In this document: piece by piece, positions 17,469 through 24,998 of the stretch
Layout of the letters: the number at the start of each line of letters is the position of its first letter
Position numbering within the stretch: the first letter of the stretch is position 1
From: Pseudomonadota bacterium
GTDB taxonomy: Bacteria > Pseudomonadota > Alphaproteobacteria > Rhizobiales > Xanthobacteraceae
Assembly (NCBI GenBank): GCA_023387735.1
Contig: JAEWHP010000001.1
Span: 1-64,000, forward strand
Reading direction: 5' to 3'
Length of the DNA stretch: 64,000 nt
Notes under the pieces: model-generated
Seen by the model: the letters and a program-made list of their open reading frames with translations, nothing else
What the model was told of the DNA's origin: nothing
Database searches by the model: none
Translations under genes and position numbers: made by a program

Positions 17469-18304
17469 TGCGGTGGTGGTTCGCAGCCCTGGTCGCGGTT
17501 GCGCTGGCGCTGCCGGCCATTACGGCGCGCGCCGCGGGCCTGCCGCGCATGGTGTCGATGAACGTCTGCACCGATCAGTTGCTGCTGACGCTGGCCGATC
17601 CCGGGCAGATCATCGGCTTGAGCCGGTTCTCGCGCGACGGCTGGCAATCGATGTCTGCCAACGACATGAAGCGCTTTCCGGTGCTGTCCGGCGGGGCCGA
17701 GGATGTGCTGCTTGCCAAACCCGACATCGTCGTTGCCAGCCTGTTCGACAAGCGTGCGACGCGGGAACTGCTGAAGGCCAAGGGGCTTCATCTGGCCGAA
17801 CTCGCCGTGCCGCGGACGCTCGCCGAAGCGCGGGCGCAGATCCGCGAGGCCGGCGACATCACCGGGCACCCCGACCGCGCCGCCGCGGAAATCGCGCGGC
17901 TCGACGCGGCGCTGGCGCGGGCGAAGGCCGCAGCTAGCGAGCGGCATTACCGCGTGCTGCCGCTGTCACGGCGCGGCTGGGTCGCAGGCAGCGACAGTTT
18001 TGTCGGCTCGATGCTCACCGAAACCGGCCTGCTCAATGCCGCCGGCGATCTGGGATTTACCTTCGGCGGATTTGCCTCGCTGGAGGCTATCGTCAGCCTG
18101 CGGCCGGACTTCATCGTGGTCGCTCAGGCCGGCAATCACGCCAGCGATGACGGCCAGGCGTTCCTGTTGCATCCGGCGCTGGAGCGGTTCTATCCGCCGG
18201 CGAAGCGCATCGTGATTCCGGAGCGCATGACCGAATGCGGCGGCGTGATGCTGGCAGATGCGCTGGACGCGCTGACGGCGGAATTGAGGCGGGTGGGGAA
18301 GTAG
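17468..18304 (+). CDS. btuF: Periplasmic cobalamin-binding protein
   Basis: A 278-aa class III binding protein (BtuF/FecB-like). A signal peptide covers about residues 1-22 (ending ITARAA), then PRMVSMNVCTDQLLLTLADP, the first strand typical of the family. DIVVASLFDKRATRELLKAK and the later VSLRPDFIVVAQ mark the two lobes. It lacks a lipobox so it should be soluble in the periplasm. As the third gene of the coupled set it completes a BtuCDF importer. Confidence 0.86.
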   Translation: MRWWFAALVAVALALPAITARAAGLPRMVSMNVCTDQLLLTLADPGQIIGLSRFSRDGWQSMSANDMKRFPVLSGGAEDVLLAKPDIVVASLFDKRATRELLKAKGLHLAELAVPRTLAEARAQIREAGDITGHPDRAAAEIARLDAALARAKAAASERHYRVLPLSRRGWVAGSDSFVGSMLTETGLLNAAGDLGFTFGGFASLEAIVSLRPDFIVVAQAGNHASDDGQAFLLHPALERFYPPAKRIVIPERMTECGGVMLADALDALTAELRRVGK

Positions 18305-18308
18305 ATTC

Positions 18309-18386
18309 GTAGCCCGGATGCAGCGAAGCGCAATCCGGGATTCTTTCTGCTGCGCCCCGGATTTCGCTTCGCTTCATCCGGGCTAC
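18309..18386. repeat. Palindromic repeat (GTAGCCCGGATG type)
   Basis: GTAGCCCGGATG at the left and CATCCGGGCTAC at the right are perfect inverted ends, with inner copies GCGAAGCG/CGCTTCGC. It fills the gap between the convergent stops of btuF (18304) and the persulfide dioxygenase gene (18395) and may act as a terminator. Confidence 0.75.
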
Positions 18387-18394
18387 AACGCGCG

Positions 18395-19435
18395 CTACCC
18401 GTGGACCACCGGTCCGCCGACCTTCTTCCACGCATCGATGCCGCCTTCGATATGCGCGGTGTTGGCAAGGCCTGCGCTCTTCGCGGCGGCCACGGCCATC
18501 GCCGAGCGTTCGCCGAAGGCGCAGAAGAACACCACGCGGCGACCGGTGGCGGCGGCGACTTCGCGCAGCATGCCGCCGGGCTGCAGGTTTTCGCCGATCG
18601 AGGCATAAGGCGCATGCAGCGCGCCCGAGATCGTGCCGTGCTTTGAGCGTTCGCTGTTCTCGCGCAGGTCGACCAGCAGGATGTCGGGCCGGCCGAGGCT
18701 CGCGATCGCGTCGCGCGCGGTCAGCGCCAGGCCCTGCTTGGCGAGTTCTTCCTGGTGCAGGCCGACATGCATGTTGGCGGGGACGGCCACGTCCATCATC
18801 TTCGGGTTCGGCAGCTTCAGATTGGCCATCAGCTCGATGTATTCGTCGACGTTGCGCACCTGCAGCCGCGGATTATAGCGCCGCTCCTCGCCGATGGTGG
18901 AAACCGTGTCGCCCTTGTAGTCGTGGGCGGGGTAGACCATGGTCTCATCAGGCAGTTTCAAGAGGCGATTGAAGATCGACTCATATTGTGCGCGGGAAGA
19001 ACCGTTCTGGAAGTCGGTGCGGCCGGTGCCGCGGATCAGCAGCGTGTCGCCGGTGAAGACGCGGTCGCCCATCAGATAGCTGTAGGAATCGTCGGTATGG
19101 CCGGGCGTGTACATGACGTCGAGGCTGAGCCCCTCGATCATCACCTTGTCGCCGTCGGAGACCCGCATCGACACTACGTCGGCCTTGCTCTGTTCGCCCA
19201 TGATGGTGATGCACTGGGTGCGGTCGCGAAGTTCGCCGAGGCCGGTGACGTGATCGGCGTGCAGATGGGTATCGACCGCCTTGACCAGCCGCAGGTCGAG
19301 CTCGCGCAGCAACTGACAATAGCGGTCGGCCTTTTCCAGCACGGGATCGAGGATCAACGCCTCGCCGCCGGCGCGGCTCGCCAGCAGATAGCTGTAGGTC
19401 CCGGAGACACTGTCGAAGAGCTGACGAAAGATCAT
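18395..19435 (-). CDS. Persulfide dioxygenase-like metallo-beta-lactamase fused to rhodanese
   Basis: A 346-aa two-domain protein. Residues 1 to about 235 are an ETHE1-type metallo-beta-lactamase fold: DTHLHADHVTGL (metal motif), TPGHTDDSYSYL, VFTGDTLLIRGTGRTDFQ, VYPAHDYKGDT. Residues about 250-345 are a rhodanese domain with active-site loop FFCAFGERSAMA, cysteine included. Such fusions oxidise glutathione persulfide to sulfite and transfer sulfane sulfur. ATG 19435 is preferred to the in-frame TTG at 19441. It sits downstream of the sox operon on the same strand with a 111-base gap, fitting a role in clearing persulfides made during thiosulfate/sulfide oxidation. Confidence 0.88.
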   Translation of the reverse strand: MIFRQLFDSVSGTYSYLLASRAGGEALILDPVLEKADRYCQLLRELDLRLVKAVDTHLHADHVTGLGELRDRTQCITIMGEQSKADVVSMRVSDGDKVMIEGLSLDVMYTPGHTDDSYSYLMGDRVFTGDTLLIRGTGRTDFQNGSSRAQYESIFNRLLKLPDETMVYPAHDYKGDTVSTIGEERRYNPRLQVRNVDEYIELMANLKLPNPKMMDVAVPANMHVGLHQEELAKQGLALTARDAIASLGRPDILLVDLRENSERSKHGTISGALHAPYASIGENLQPGGMLREVAAATGRRVVFFCAFGERSAMAVAAAKSAGLANTAHIEGGIDAWKKVGGPVVHG

Positions 19436-19512
19436 GGTCAATATGCCTGCCGCATGTTCCTGCCTGACAATATCATAATACGACTGGATATGCCGCCCGT
19501 CTCGATTCTCAC

Positions 19513-19538
19513 GTCATTGCGAGCCGCTACAATGACGG
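19513..19538. repeat. Small inverted repeat after the dsrE-like gene
   Basis: CGTCATT and AATGACG form a perfect 7-bp stem with a 12-base loop that contains GCGAGCC, a remnant of a common intergenic repeat. It may end the sox transcript; there is no T-run. Confidence 0.35.
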
Positions 19539-19546
19539 CGGCGCAG

Positions 19547-20002
19547 TCACGGCCGCACCAGCGTGTATCCATTCTCGGTCAAAAACAGGATCTGCGCGAC
19601 GCCGACCTGCACCGGTGTTGCAGCTGCAATGAACTCCGGCCGCTTGCCGGCCTCGCGCTCGATCGTATCGACGGTGTTGAGGCAGAGATCGACCCGCGCG
19701 CCTTGCGCCACCAGGCTCTCGACCGCCTTGCGGTTGGGGTTTTCCGGACGCAGCAGGTCGATGCCCGGGCCGAACGTCACGATCTCGACCGCGACCTTTT
19801 CGGGGTCGTAGAATTTCATCAGATTGTTGGCGACGCTGATCACCAGCCCCTGCTTGCGCGGATCGTTGTCGGACAGCTGCAGCACGATTCTGTGCTCGGC
19901 GAATGGCTTGTCCTGCAGCGGCACCTGCTGGGCGCGCGCGGCGGTTGCGATCAGCAGCAATGTCGCCGCCATGACGCGAAGGATGATCGAAAAATCCCTC
20001 AT
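19547..20002 (-). CDS. Secreted DsrE/DsrF-like protein of the sox cluster
   Basis: A 151-aa protein with a signal peptide at about residues 1-24 (ending ATAARAQ) and a DsrE-like alpha/beta domain. Blocks include HRIVLQLSDNDPRKQGLVIS, AVEIVTFGPGIDLLR and VAQGARVDLCLNTVDTIERE. Cytoplasmic DsrE proteins carry persulfide on a cysteine; the Cys in RVDLCLNT sits at the usual place. The signal peptide means this one acts in the periplasm, where Sox chemistry happens. Its ATG overlaps the soxB stop (ATGA), so it is co-translated with soxB. Confidence 0.8.
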   Translation of the reverse strand: MRDFSIILRVMAATLLLIATAARAQQVPLQDKPFAEHRIVLQLSDNDPRKQGLVISVANNLMKFYDPEKVAVEIVTFGPGIDLLRPENPNRKAVESLVAQGARVDLCLNTVDTIEREAGKRPEFIAAATPVQVGVAQILFLTENGYTLVRP

Positions 20003-21747
20003 CCCAGTCCCGCAATGCCGGGGTTGTCCTCAACGCCCTTCAGCGTGACGCCCGGCGCCGACCGGTTGGGCGGCTTGCCCGATTTCAGATGTTTGACGAC
20101 CACGTCCCAGATCGGCGCGCCGGTCTGCTCGTTGACCGAAGCCCACCCAGCCACCTTGTAGCTCTTGTTGGCCTGCAGCGCGTGGCCATTGTCGAGCTTC
20201 ACGCTGGAAATCCGCTTGCCGACGGTCTCGTCCGGCGTGCAGGTGTAGGACAGGCCGCCGACGCGAACCATATCGCCGCCCTGCTGGTAATAGGGATCGG
20301 TGTTGAAGAGGTTGTCGCAGACGTCTTCCAGCACGTCCTTGATCTGGCCGCCGGTCATGTTCTGCACATAGGTCTGCGGATAGGTGACGGCGGTTTGCGC
20401 CAGCACGTCCTCCATCGTCAGCGGCTGGCCCGCCAGCGCCGTCGTGCCCCAGCGGAATCCGGGCGACAGCGCGATCTCGGCGTTCAGCTCGCCCAGCAGC
20501 GCGTCGCAGATCAGCTGGTCCATGCTGCCACTGAAATTGCCGCGGCGATACAGCAGGCGGTCGGCGACGCCGACCTTCTCGCCGAACGCCGCGGCGTGCG
20601 GCTCGCGGATCTTGTCGATCAGCGTCTGCATGGCGGGATCGGGCTTCAACAGTTCGGAAAACACAGGGAGCAGCCGGTAGCGCACATTGGCGACCTTGCC
20701 CTTGGCCAGTTCGAGATCGAGCACGCCGAGAAACTTGCCGTTCGAGCCGGCATTGGTGACGAGCGTGACGCCGCCCGCATTGGTGATCGCAATCGGCTGC
20801 GGCACGGCATCATGGGTATGGCCGCCGAGGATGACGTCGATGCCGGTGACGCGGCTTGCGAGCTTCAGGTCGACATCCATGCCGTTATGCGACAGCAGGA
20901 TGACGGCATCGACCTTGTCGTTGCTGCGATGCGCATCGATGAGCTTCTGCAGTTCCTCGTCGCGGATGCCGAATTTCCAGTCCGGCGTAAAGCGTTTGGG
21001 ATGGGCGATCGGCACGTATGGAAACGCTTGTCCGATCACGGCGATGCGATAGCCGCCGACTTCCTTGATGACCGACGGCTTGAACACGCGCCCCGAGGCC
21101 GGGTCGAACGCCTTGGCGTCGTTGAACGCGGCTTCCTCGGTGAGGAAGACGTTCTGCGCCAGGAATTCGCCCTTGAAGCGTTCGAGGTTGGCGCGCAGTA
21201 CCTTCTCGCCGTAGGTAAATTCCCAATGGCCGGTCATCGCCTCGATGCCAAGCAAATTGGCGGCATCGACCATGTCGGCGCCCTGCAGCGTGTTGGCCAG
21301 GCCCGTTCCCTGCCAGAGGTCGCCGCCGTCGAGCAGCAGCGAACGGCCGTTTCCGACGTCGCTGCGGAGGCGGTCGACCAGCGTCTTCAGGTGCGCGAAG
21401 CCACCCAGCTTGCCGAACCGTCCGGCGGCTTTTTCAAACTCGATGTAGGTGAAAGCGTAGGCGTCGGCGCTGTCGGGGCGAATGCCGAACCGATCGAGGA
21501 AAGCCTTTCCGACCAGATGCGGCGGGTTTCCGCGCATTGAGCCGACGCCGAGATTGACGCTCGGCTCGCGAAAGAACACAGGCTTCAGCTGCGCATGCGT
21601 ATCGGTCATGTGCAGGATGCGGGCATTGCCGAAGCGCTCGAGATCGTACGCGCCAGCATTGTCGGCGGCTCGCGCCAGCCGGGGCAGGCCGCCCGACAGC
21701 GTGGCGGCGCCTGCAAGTGTCAGGAAATCCCGGCGGCGGATGGTCAT
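19999..21747 (-). CDS. soxB: SoxB, thiosulfohydrolase
   Basis: A 582-aa dimanganese enzyme that releases sulfate from SoxY-bound thiosulfate intermediates. Tat signal TIRRRDFLTLAGAATLSGGL. Metal-site motifs are HMTDTHAQLKP (about residue 47), LLLDGGDLWQGTG, TGHWEFTYG (the SoxB form of the GNHEF motif) and GGHTHDAVP; the C-terminal 5'-nucleotidase-type domain follows. The ATG at 21747 follows GGAGAACCGC. Length is normal for SoxB. It is preceded by a REP-type hairpin (21785-21829) and overlaps the DsrE-like gene by 4 bases. Confidence 0.95.
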   Translation of the reverse strand: MTIRRRDFLTLAGAATLSGGLPRLARAADNAGAYDLERFGNARILHMTDTHAQLKPVFFREPSVNLGVGSMRGNPPHLVGKAFLDRFGIRPDSADAYAFTYIEFEKAAGRFGKLGGFAHLKTLVDRLRSDVGNGRSLLLDGGDLWQGTGLANTLQGADMVDAANLLGIEAMTGHWEFTYGEKVLRANLERFKGEFLAQNVFLTEEAAFNDAKAFDPASGRVFKPSVIKEVGGYRIAVIGQAFPYVPIAHPKRFTPDWKFGIRDEELQKLIDAHRSNDKVDAVILLSHNGMDVDLKLASRVTGIDVILGGHTHDAVPQPIAITNAGGVTLVTNAGSNGKFLGVLDLELAKGKVANVRYRLLPVFSELLKPDPAMQTLIDKIREPHAAAFGEKVGVADRLLYRRGNFSGSMDQLICDALLGELNAEIALSPGFRWGTTALAGQPLTMEDVLAQTAVTYPQTYVQNMTGGQIKDVLEDVCDNLFNTDPYYQQGGDMVRVGGLSYTCTPDETVGKRISSVKLDNGHALQANKSYKVAGWASVNEQTGAPIWDVVVKHLKSGKPPNRSAPGVTLKGVEDNPGIAGLG

Positions 21748-21784
21748 GCGGTTCTCCGCGCGTCGTAGCGGCTTCTGCCTTGTA

Positions 21785-21829
21785 GCATGATCTCGGCGGA
21801 AAACCGGATTACCCTTTTCCGGATCATGC
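21785..21829. repeat. GCATGATC-type palindromic repeat between soxK and soxB
   Basis: GCATGATC at the left pairs with GATCATGC at the right; the inner arms contain GGAAAACCGG and CCTTTTCCGG. This resembles the GCATGATCCGGAAAAG repeat common in Rhizobiales. It lies inside the sox operon and may attenuate or stabilise the transcript upstream of soxB. A degenerate sibling is at 23364-23408. Confidence 0.7.
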
Positions 21830-21830
21830 C

Positions 21831-22148
21831 CTAGCGAATTTCCATATCCTTCCAGCGGGTCTTCTCGCTGGTGGCCTGGAAGATCGAGGCCTTGGCCAGC
21901 GCTTCGGCTTCCTTCGCCGAGGCGGTGGCCTTGTCGAATTCGCCGGCATCGGCCGCCTTCTTTGCGGCTGCCAGCGTCGAGGCCGTGGTGGTCCACTGGT
22001 TGCGCAGCTTGCCGGCTTCCTTGTTGGCGGCATCAGCCGCGGCGTAGGCGGCCCTGAACTCCTCCTCGGAACCGGCGGCGAGCGCAGATGTCACGCCCGT
22101 GGCAAGCAGTACGACAACCAACGTGGACTTGAACATCCTGTTCCTCAT
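21831..22148 (-). CDS. soxK: SoxK-like SoxXA-binding protein
   Basis: A 105-aa secreted helical protein. A signal peptide ends near residue 25 (TSALAAG). The mature part is Ala/Lys/Glu rich: EEFRAAYAAADAANKEAGKL, LAAAKKAADAGEFDKATASA, then AKASIFQATSEKTRWKD. The repeated AKKAADAGEFDKA helix and the position right after soxA match SoxK, the small third subunit of SoxXAK cytochromes. The start overlaps the soxA stop (ATGA); an ATG at 22136 is an alternative. Low sequence complexity makes the family call less certain than for the other Sox proteins. Confidence 0.68.
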   Translation of the reverse strand: MRNRMFKSTLVVVLLATGVTSALAAGSEEEFRAAYAAADAANKEAGKLRNQWTTTASTLAAAKKAADAGEFDKATASAKEAEALAKASIFQATSEKTRWKDMEIR

Positions 22149-23026
22149 GGCCGCGCTCCCGGACCCGAGATCGGCAGCCCGTTGGAGACATAGGACAGAT
22201 AATATTCGACGTTGCGATATTCATCGTCCTGCGGGCTGAGCGGCACGCCACGGATCTGGCTGTTGCAGGTCGTGAAGCGCCGGCTGGTGGTGCCCATGCC
22301 GCTCCACTCCGAGCGATAGATAGGCATCGCATTGACGATGCCGAGCGCGGGCGCGAGAATTTCCGCGCGGATGCGTTCGCCCGGGCTCTGCACGTGGCAG
22401 GTGGCGCAGGAGAAGTTGAGCTGGCCGCGCCGCGTGTAGAAATATTCCTTGCCGGCCTGGTAGGCTTGCAGCGCGCGCGGGTCGTTCGGGATCTTGATGT
22501 CCATCAGCTTGCCGCGCGAGGTGAAGGCCATGTAGGCGGTCAGCGCCGCCATTTCATCCTTGACGTAGGAGAACGGCGCTTCGCCATTGGCCTCGCGGCA
22601 GCGGTTCAGAGCCAATTCGAGCGTGATGACCTTGCCTTCCTTCTCGTCGAAGTAGGGATAGTTCTGGCGGATGCCGATGCCCTTGTTGGGGAAGCAGTCC
22701 TCGTAGCTCTTGCCGTTCTTGAACGGCTTGGAAAACATTTCCTTGCCCATTTCGAGCGAGAACTCGTAAGGCGGGAACTGCTCCTTCTCCTGCCACTGCC
22801 GGTGCAGGTCCTCGTTCATCGAGTAGGGACCGTTGACGAAATCCTCGAACTTCACCTTGGGAAACTTGTCGGTGAAGAATTTCTGGAACGCCTTGGCGTC
22901 GGCGACGGGATCGATCTTGTCGGTCGCGGCCTTGTCGGCTGCCGCAGAGGGCAGCGTGCCCGCCACCGTCAGCACCGCCAGCGCCAGCGCGGCGAAAGCC
23001 AGGTAGATTGCGGATCGCAGTTTCAT
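22145..23026 (-). CDS. soxA: SoxA, c-type cytochrome subunit of SoxXA
   Basis: A 293-aa periplasmic cytochrome that with SoxX couples thiosulfate to the SoxY cysteine. Signal peptide about residues 1-30. Only one CXXCH is present, SCATCHVQ at about residue 210, in the C-terminal domain. The N-terminal domain keeps cysteines (SYEDCFPN, NRCREANG) but no haem motif, so this is the monohaem type. The Cys in RRFTTCNSQIRG fits the axial persulfide ligand of SoxA. It overlaps soxZ upstream and soxK downstream by 4 bases each. Confidence 0.94.
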   Translation of the reverse strand: MKLRSAIYLAFAALALAVLTVAGTLPSAAADKAATDKIDPVADAKAFQKFFTDKFPKVKFEDFVNGPYSMNEDLHRQWQEKEQFPPYEFSLEMGKEMFSKPFKNGKSYEDCFPNKGIGIRQNYPYFDEKEGKVITLELALNRCREANGEAPFSYVKDEMAALTAYMAFTSRGKLMDIKIPNDPRALQAYQAGKEYFYTRRGQLNFSCATCHVQSPGERIRAEILAPALGIVNAMPIYRSEWSGMGTTSRRFTTCNSQIRGVPLSPQDDEYRNVEYYLSYVSNGLPISGPGARP

Positions 23027-23334
23027 TGGATCTTCGCCGTGGTGGTGTCGGTCGCGCCCTTGTTGTCGATCCAGCTGATCTTCAACTCGTCGCCCTTCTT
23101 GGCGCCCTTGAAGGAAAATTTGACGTACGGGTCCTTGGAAACGCCGCCGCCCCAGTCGGCCGCGAACACCGTCTTGCCGTCGTGTTCGAACTTCAGCTGC
23201 GTGATGAAGTGCGGCGGAATGAGCTCGCCCTTGGCGTCCTTGATGAATCCCGAGTCCATCGGGTGCTGGATCAGCGCCTGCACTTCCGTGTTCTCGCCGC
23301 TTGCGGTAGCGCGCACGCGAATGCTCGATGCCAT
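23023..23334 (-). CDS. soxZ: SoxZ, sulfur carrier scaffold
   Basis: A 103-aa immunoglobulin-like protein without a signal peptide, normal for SoxZ, which is exported as a complex with Tat-signal SoxY. Typical blocks are IRVRATASGENTEVQALIQH, the PMDSGF loop, IPPHFITQLKFEHDGK and the C-terminal GDELKISWIDNKG. The ATG follows GGGAGTATTCAA. SoxZ dimerises with SoxY (23410-23898). The gap between the two genes is 75 bases and holds a palindromic repeat. Confidence 0.94.
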   Translation of the reverse strand: MASSIRVRATASGENTEVQALIQHPMDSGFIKDAKGELIPPHFITQLKFEHDGKTVFAADWGGGVSKDPYVKFSFKGAKKGDELKISWIDNKGATDTTTAKIQ

Positions 23335-23363
23335 TTGAATACTCCCTAGCCTATCGTTTGCAC

Positions 23364-23408
23364 GCGATCATGTCGGAAAACCGGATGCCGTATTTCCGAA
23401 ACATGCGC
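23364..23408. repeat. Degenerate GCATGATC-type repeat between soxY and soxZ
   Basis: CGATCATGTCGGAAAACCGG at the left and TATTTCCGAAACATGCG at the right form an imperfect hairpin of the same family as 21785-21829. It is transcribed within the sox operon. Confidence 0.6.
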
Positions 23409-23409
23409 G

Positions 23410-23898
23410 CTAGCCGCCGCAGCCGCCGACGGTGACCTTGACTTCCTTGGTGGCGCTGTAGAGCTTGCCGCCGGCTTCCACGACCACGGTCACGTTGCTG
23501 GTCCGCGCCATCTTGATGCGGTTCGCCACGCTGGCAGCGGTGCCTGCGGGAATCCTGTAGGTCGCGACCAGCGCAACCGGATTTTCGCTGACCAGGAAGG
23601 CGATCGAGGTCACGTCGGTAAGTGTCGTGGAGACCGATATCGGGACCACGGCGCCGTTCTCCGCGATTTCAGGTGCGTCCATCTTGACCTTGTCCGAGGG
23701 CTCCGGGCTCTGGCCGTAAAGCGCCTTGATCGCGTCGGCTTCGCTCTTCGCCTTGAACGCGTCTTCCGGATATTTGTCGTTGGCGGCGGCAAGCGCCGGT
23801 GTCAGGCCAAAGGGAATGTTGCCGAGGCCGACGAGCACGACCGCACCTGCGCCTTGCAGGATCAGGCGCCTTGTGGCCGAGAATCCGATGTCACTCAT
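23410..23898 (-). CDS. soxY: SoxY, sulfur-carrier protein
   Basis: A 162-aa carrier on which thiosulfate is oxidised. Twin-arginine-type signal at the N-terminus (SATRRLILQGAGAVV), then the SoxY core (VKMDAPEIAENGAVVPISVS, IAFLVSENPVALVATYRI). The protein ends in the swinging-arm motif VTVGGCGG, whose Cys carries the substrate. The ATG follows AGGAGAACGGAA. SoxC-D-X-Y-Z-A-K-B order on one strand supports a full Sox system with SoxCD. Confidence 0.95.
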   Translation of the reverse strand: MSDIGFSATRRLILQGAGAVVLVGLGNIPFGLTPALAAANDKYPEDAFKAKSEADAIKALYGQSPEPSDKVKMDAPEIAENGAVVPISVSTTLTDVTSIAFLVSENPVALVATYRIPAGTAASVANRIKMARTSNVTVVVEAGGKLYSATKEVKVTVGGCGG

Positions 23899-23937
23899 TT
23901 CCGTTCTCCTAAACCGTCCTTGCGTTGTCGCCCGGCG

Positions 23938-24303
23938 TCACAGCGTCTGCAGGAAATCGACCACCGCCTCGATTTCCTTTGGGGTCAGGATCCGGTTGCG
24001 CCCGAACGGCGGCATCACCGTCAGCGGATTGCGCACGGTTTCGTCCGTGATGATGGCGACCAGATCCTCGCGATTGGGATATTTGCTCTTGATGTCGATC
24101 AGCTCCGGCCCGATCGAGCCGGGCAGGATGCCGCCCTTGATGACATGGCAGGTCAGGCAATTGCCCTTGCTGCGGTCGAACGCGAGTTTTTGGCCTTCGG
24201 CCACGGCAGATTGCGCCTGCGCGTCGCCTGTGAACGCGCCGATCGCAAGCGCAAGTGCGAACGCCGGCAGCCGTACGTATTTCGTCAGGGGTTGGTCGAT
24301 CAC
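23938..24303 (-). CDS. soxX: SoxX, c-type cytochrome subunit of SoxXA
   Basis: A 121-aa monohaem cytochrome. The start is a GTG at 24303, preceded by GGAAACGCCT; it gives MIDQPLTKYVRLPAFALALA, a proper signal peptide ending AQAQ. The only longer starts run into the soxD gene. Haem motif NCLTCHVIKGG with FDRSKGN just before it, and the C-terminal MPPFGRNRILTPKEIEAVVD supplies the axial Met. There is a 17-base gap from the soxD stop and 39 bases to soxY. Confidence 0.92.
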   Translation of the reverse strand: MIDQPLTKYVRLPAFALALAIGAFTGDAQAQSAVAEGQKLAFDRSKGNCLTCHVIKGGILPGSIGPELIDIKSKYPNREDLVAIITDETVRNPLTVMPPFGRNRILTPKEIEAVVDFLQTL

Positions 24304-24320
24304 AGGCGTTTCCGTCGTTT

Positions 24321-24998
24321 CTATTTTGGTTGCATCGTGTCGAGCGGTCCGGTCGTGCGTGGCGTCAGGTTCTTGCCTTCGGCCGTCGACGATATCCTGA
24401 GCCCGGCCGCGTCGGCGCATGCGCTCATGCAGGGTTGCGCTTTCGTATCAGGTCGAGGGTCTGTCCAAATGAAACTGTCGCGATTGCGCATTTTGACTTT
24501 CGGCAAGCTGGTGCGATCGGCGACGAATTCATTGGGAACGAGGTCGTTCAGGTTCAGAATATAGGCGGTCAAAGCATAAACGTCATCCGCTGACAATGTG
24601 TGCGGCGCAGGCATCGGCATGGCGCGGTTAATATAGTCCCACAGGGTCGGGGCAAACGGCCAGTAGCTGCCGACCGTCGGCTCCGGGCGCTCGTCCCGAA
24701 GCGATCCGACGCCGCCCACGAGCTTGGGAAAGCGGCCTTCACCTTCGCCGAAGGTTCCATGACAGGCCGCGCATTGCTCGGCGTAGACGTCTGCTCCCCG
24801 GTCGACCGTGCCCTTGCCCGGCGGCAGGCCTGCGCCATCCTCGCCGCGCGCATCGATGTCCCATCCGGCGATCTGTTCGGGCGTCGCTGCGCTGCCGTAG
24901 CTGAAATGACCGGGCTCGGCCGCGCCTGCGAAATCAGCGGCCGTCGTCGCAAGCAGTGCTGCGGCGAGCAACAGGCTGAGCTTACGCGAGCTGTACAT
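24321..24998 (-). CDS. soxD: SoxD, cytochrome c subunit of sulfane dehydrogenase
   Basis: A 225-aa periplasmic cytochrome. Signal peptide ends near DFAGAAEP. Haem motif YAEQCAACHGTFGEGEGRFP is at about residues 75-95 and the region MPMPAPHTLSADDVYALTAY holds the likely axial Met. The C-terminal QPCMSACADA has two cysteines but no CXXCH, so this is a monohaem SoxD, unlike the dihaem Paracoccus form. The ATG at 24998 lies inside the end of soxC (17-base overlap). It takes electrons from the SoxC molybdenum centre. Confidence 0.92.
   Translation of the reverse strand: MYSSRKLSLLLAAALLATTAADFAGAAEPGHFSYGSAATPEQIAGWDIDARGEDGAGLPPGKGTVDRGADVYAEQCAACHGTFGEGEGRFPKLVGGVGSLRDERPEPTVGSYWPFAPTLWDYINRAMPMPAPHTLSADDVYALTAYILNLNDLVPNEFVADRTSLPKVKMRNRDSFIWTDPRPDTKAQPCMSACADAAGLRISSTAEGKNLTPRTTGPLDTMQPK

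Noticed and set aside
18755..20161. Open frame of 468 codons on the plus strand
   Set aside because: Antisense to the persulfide dioxygenase, DsrE and soxB genes; no family resemblance.
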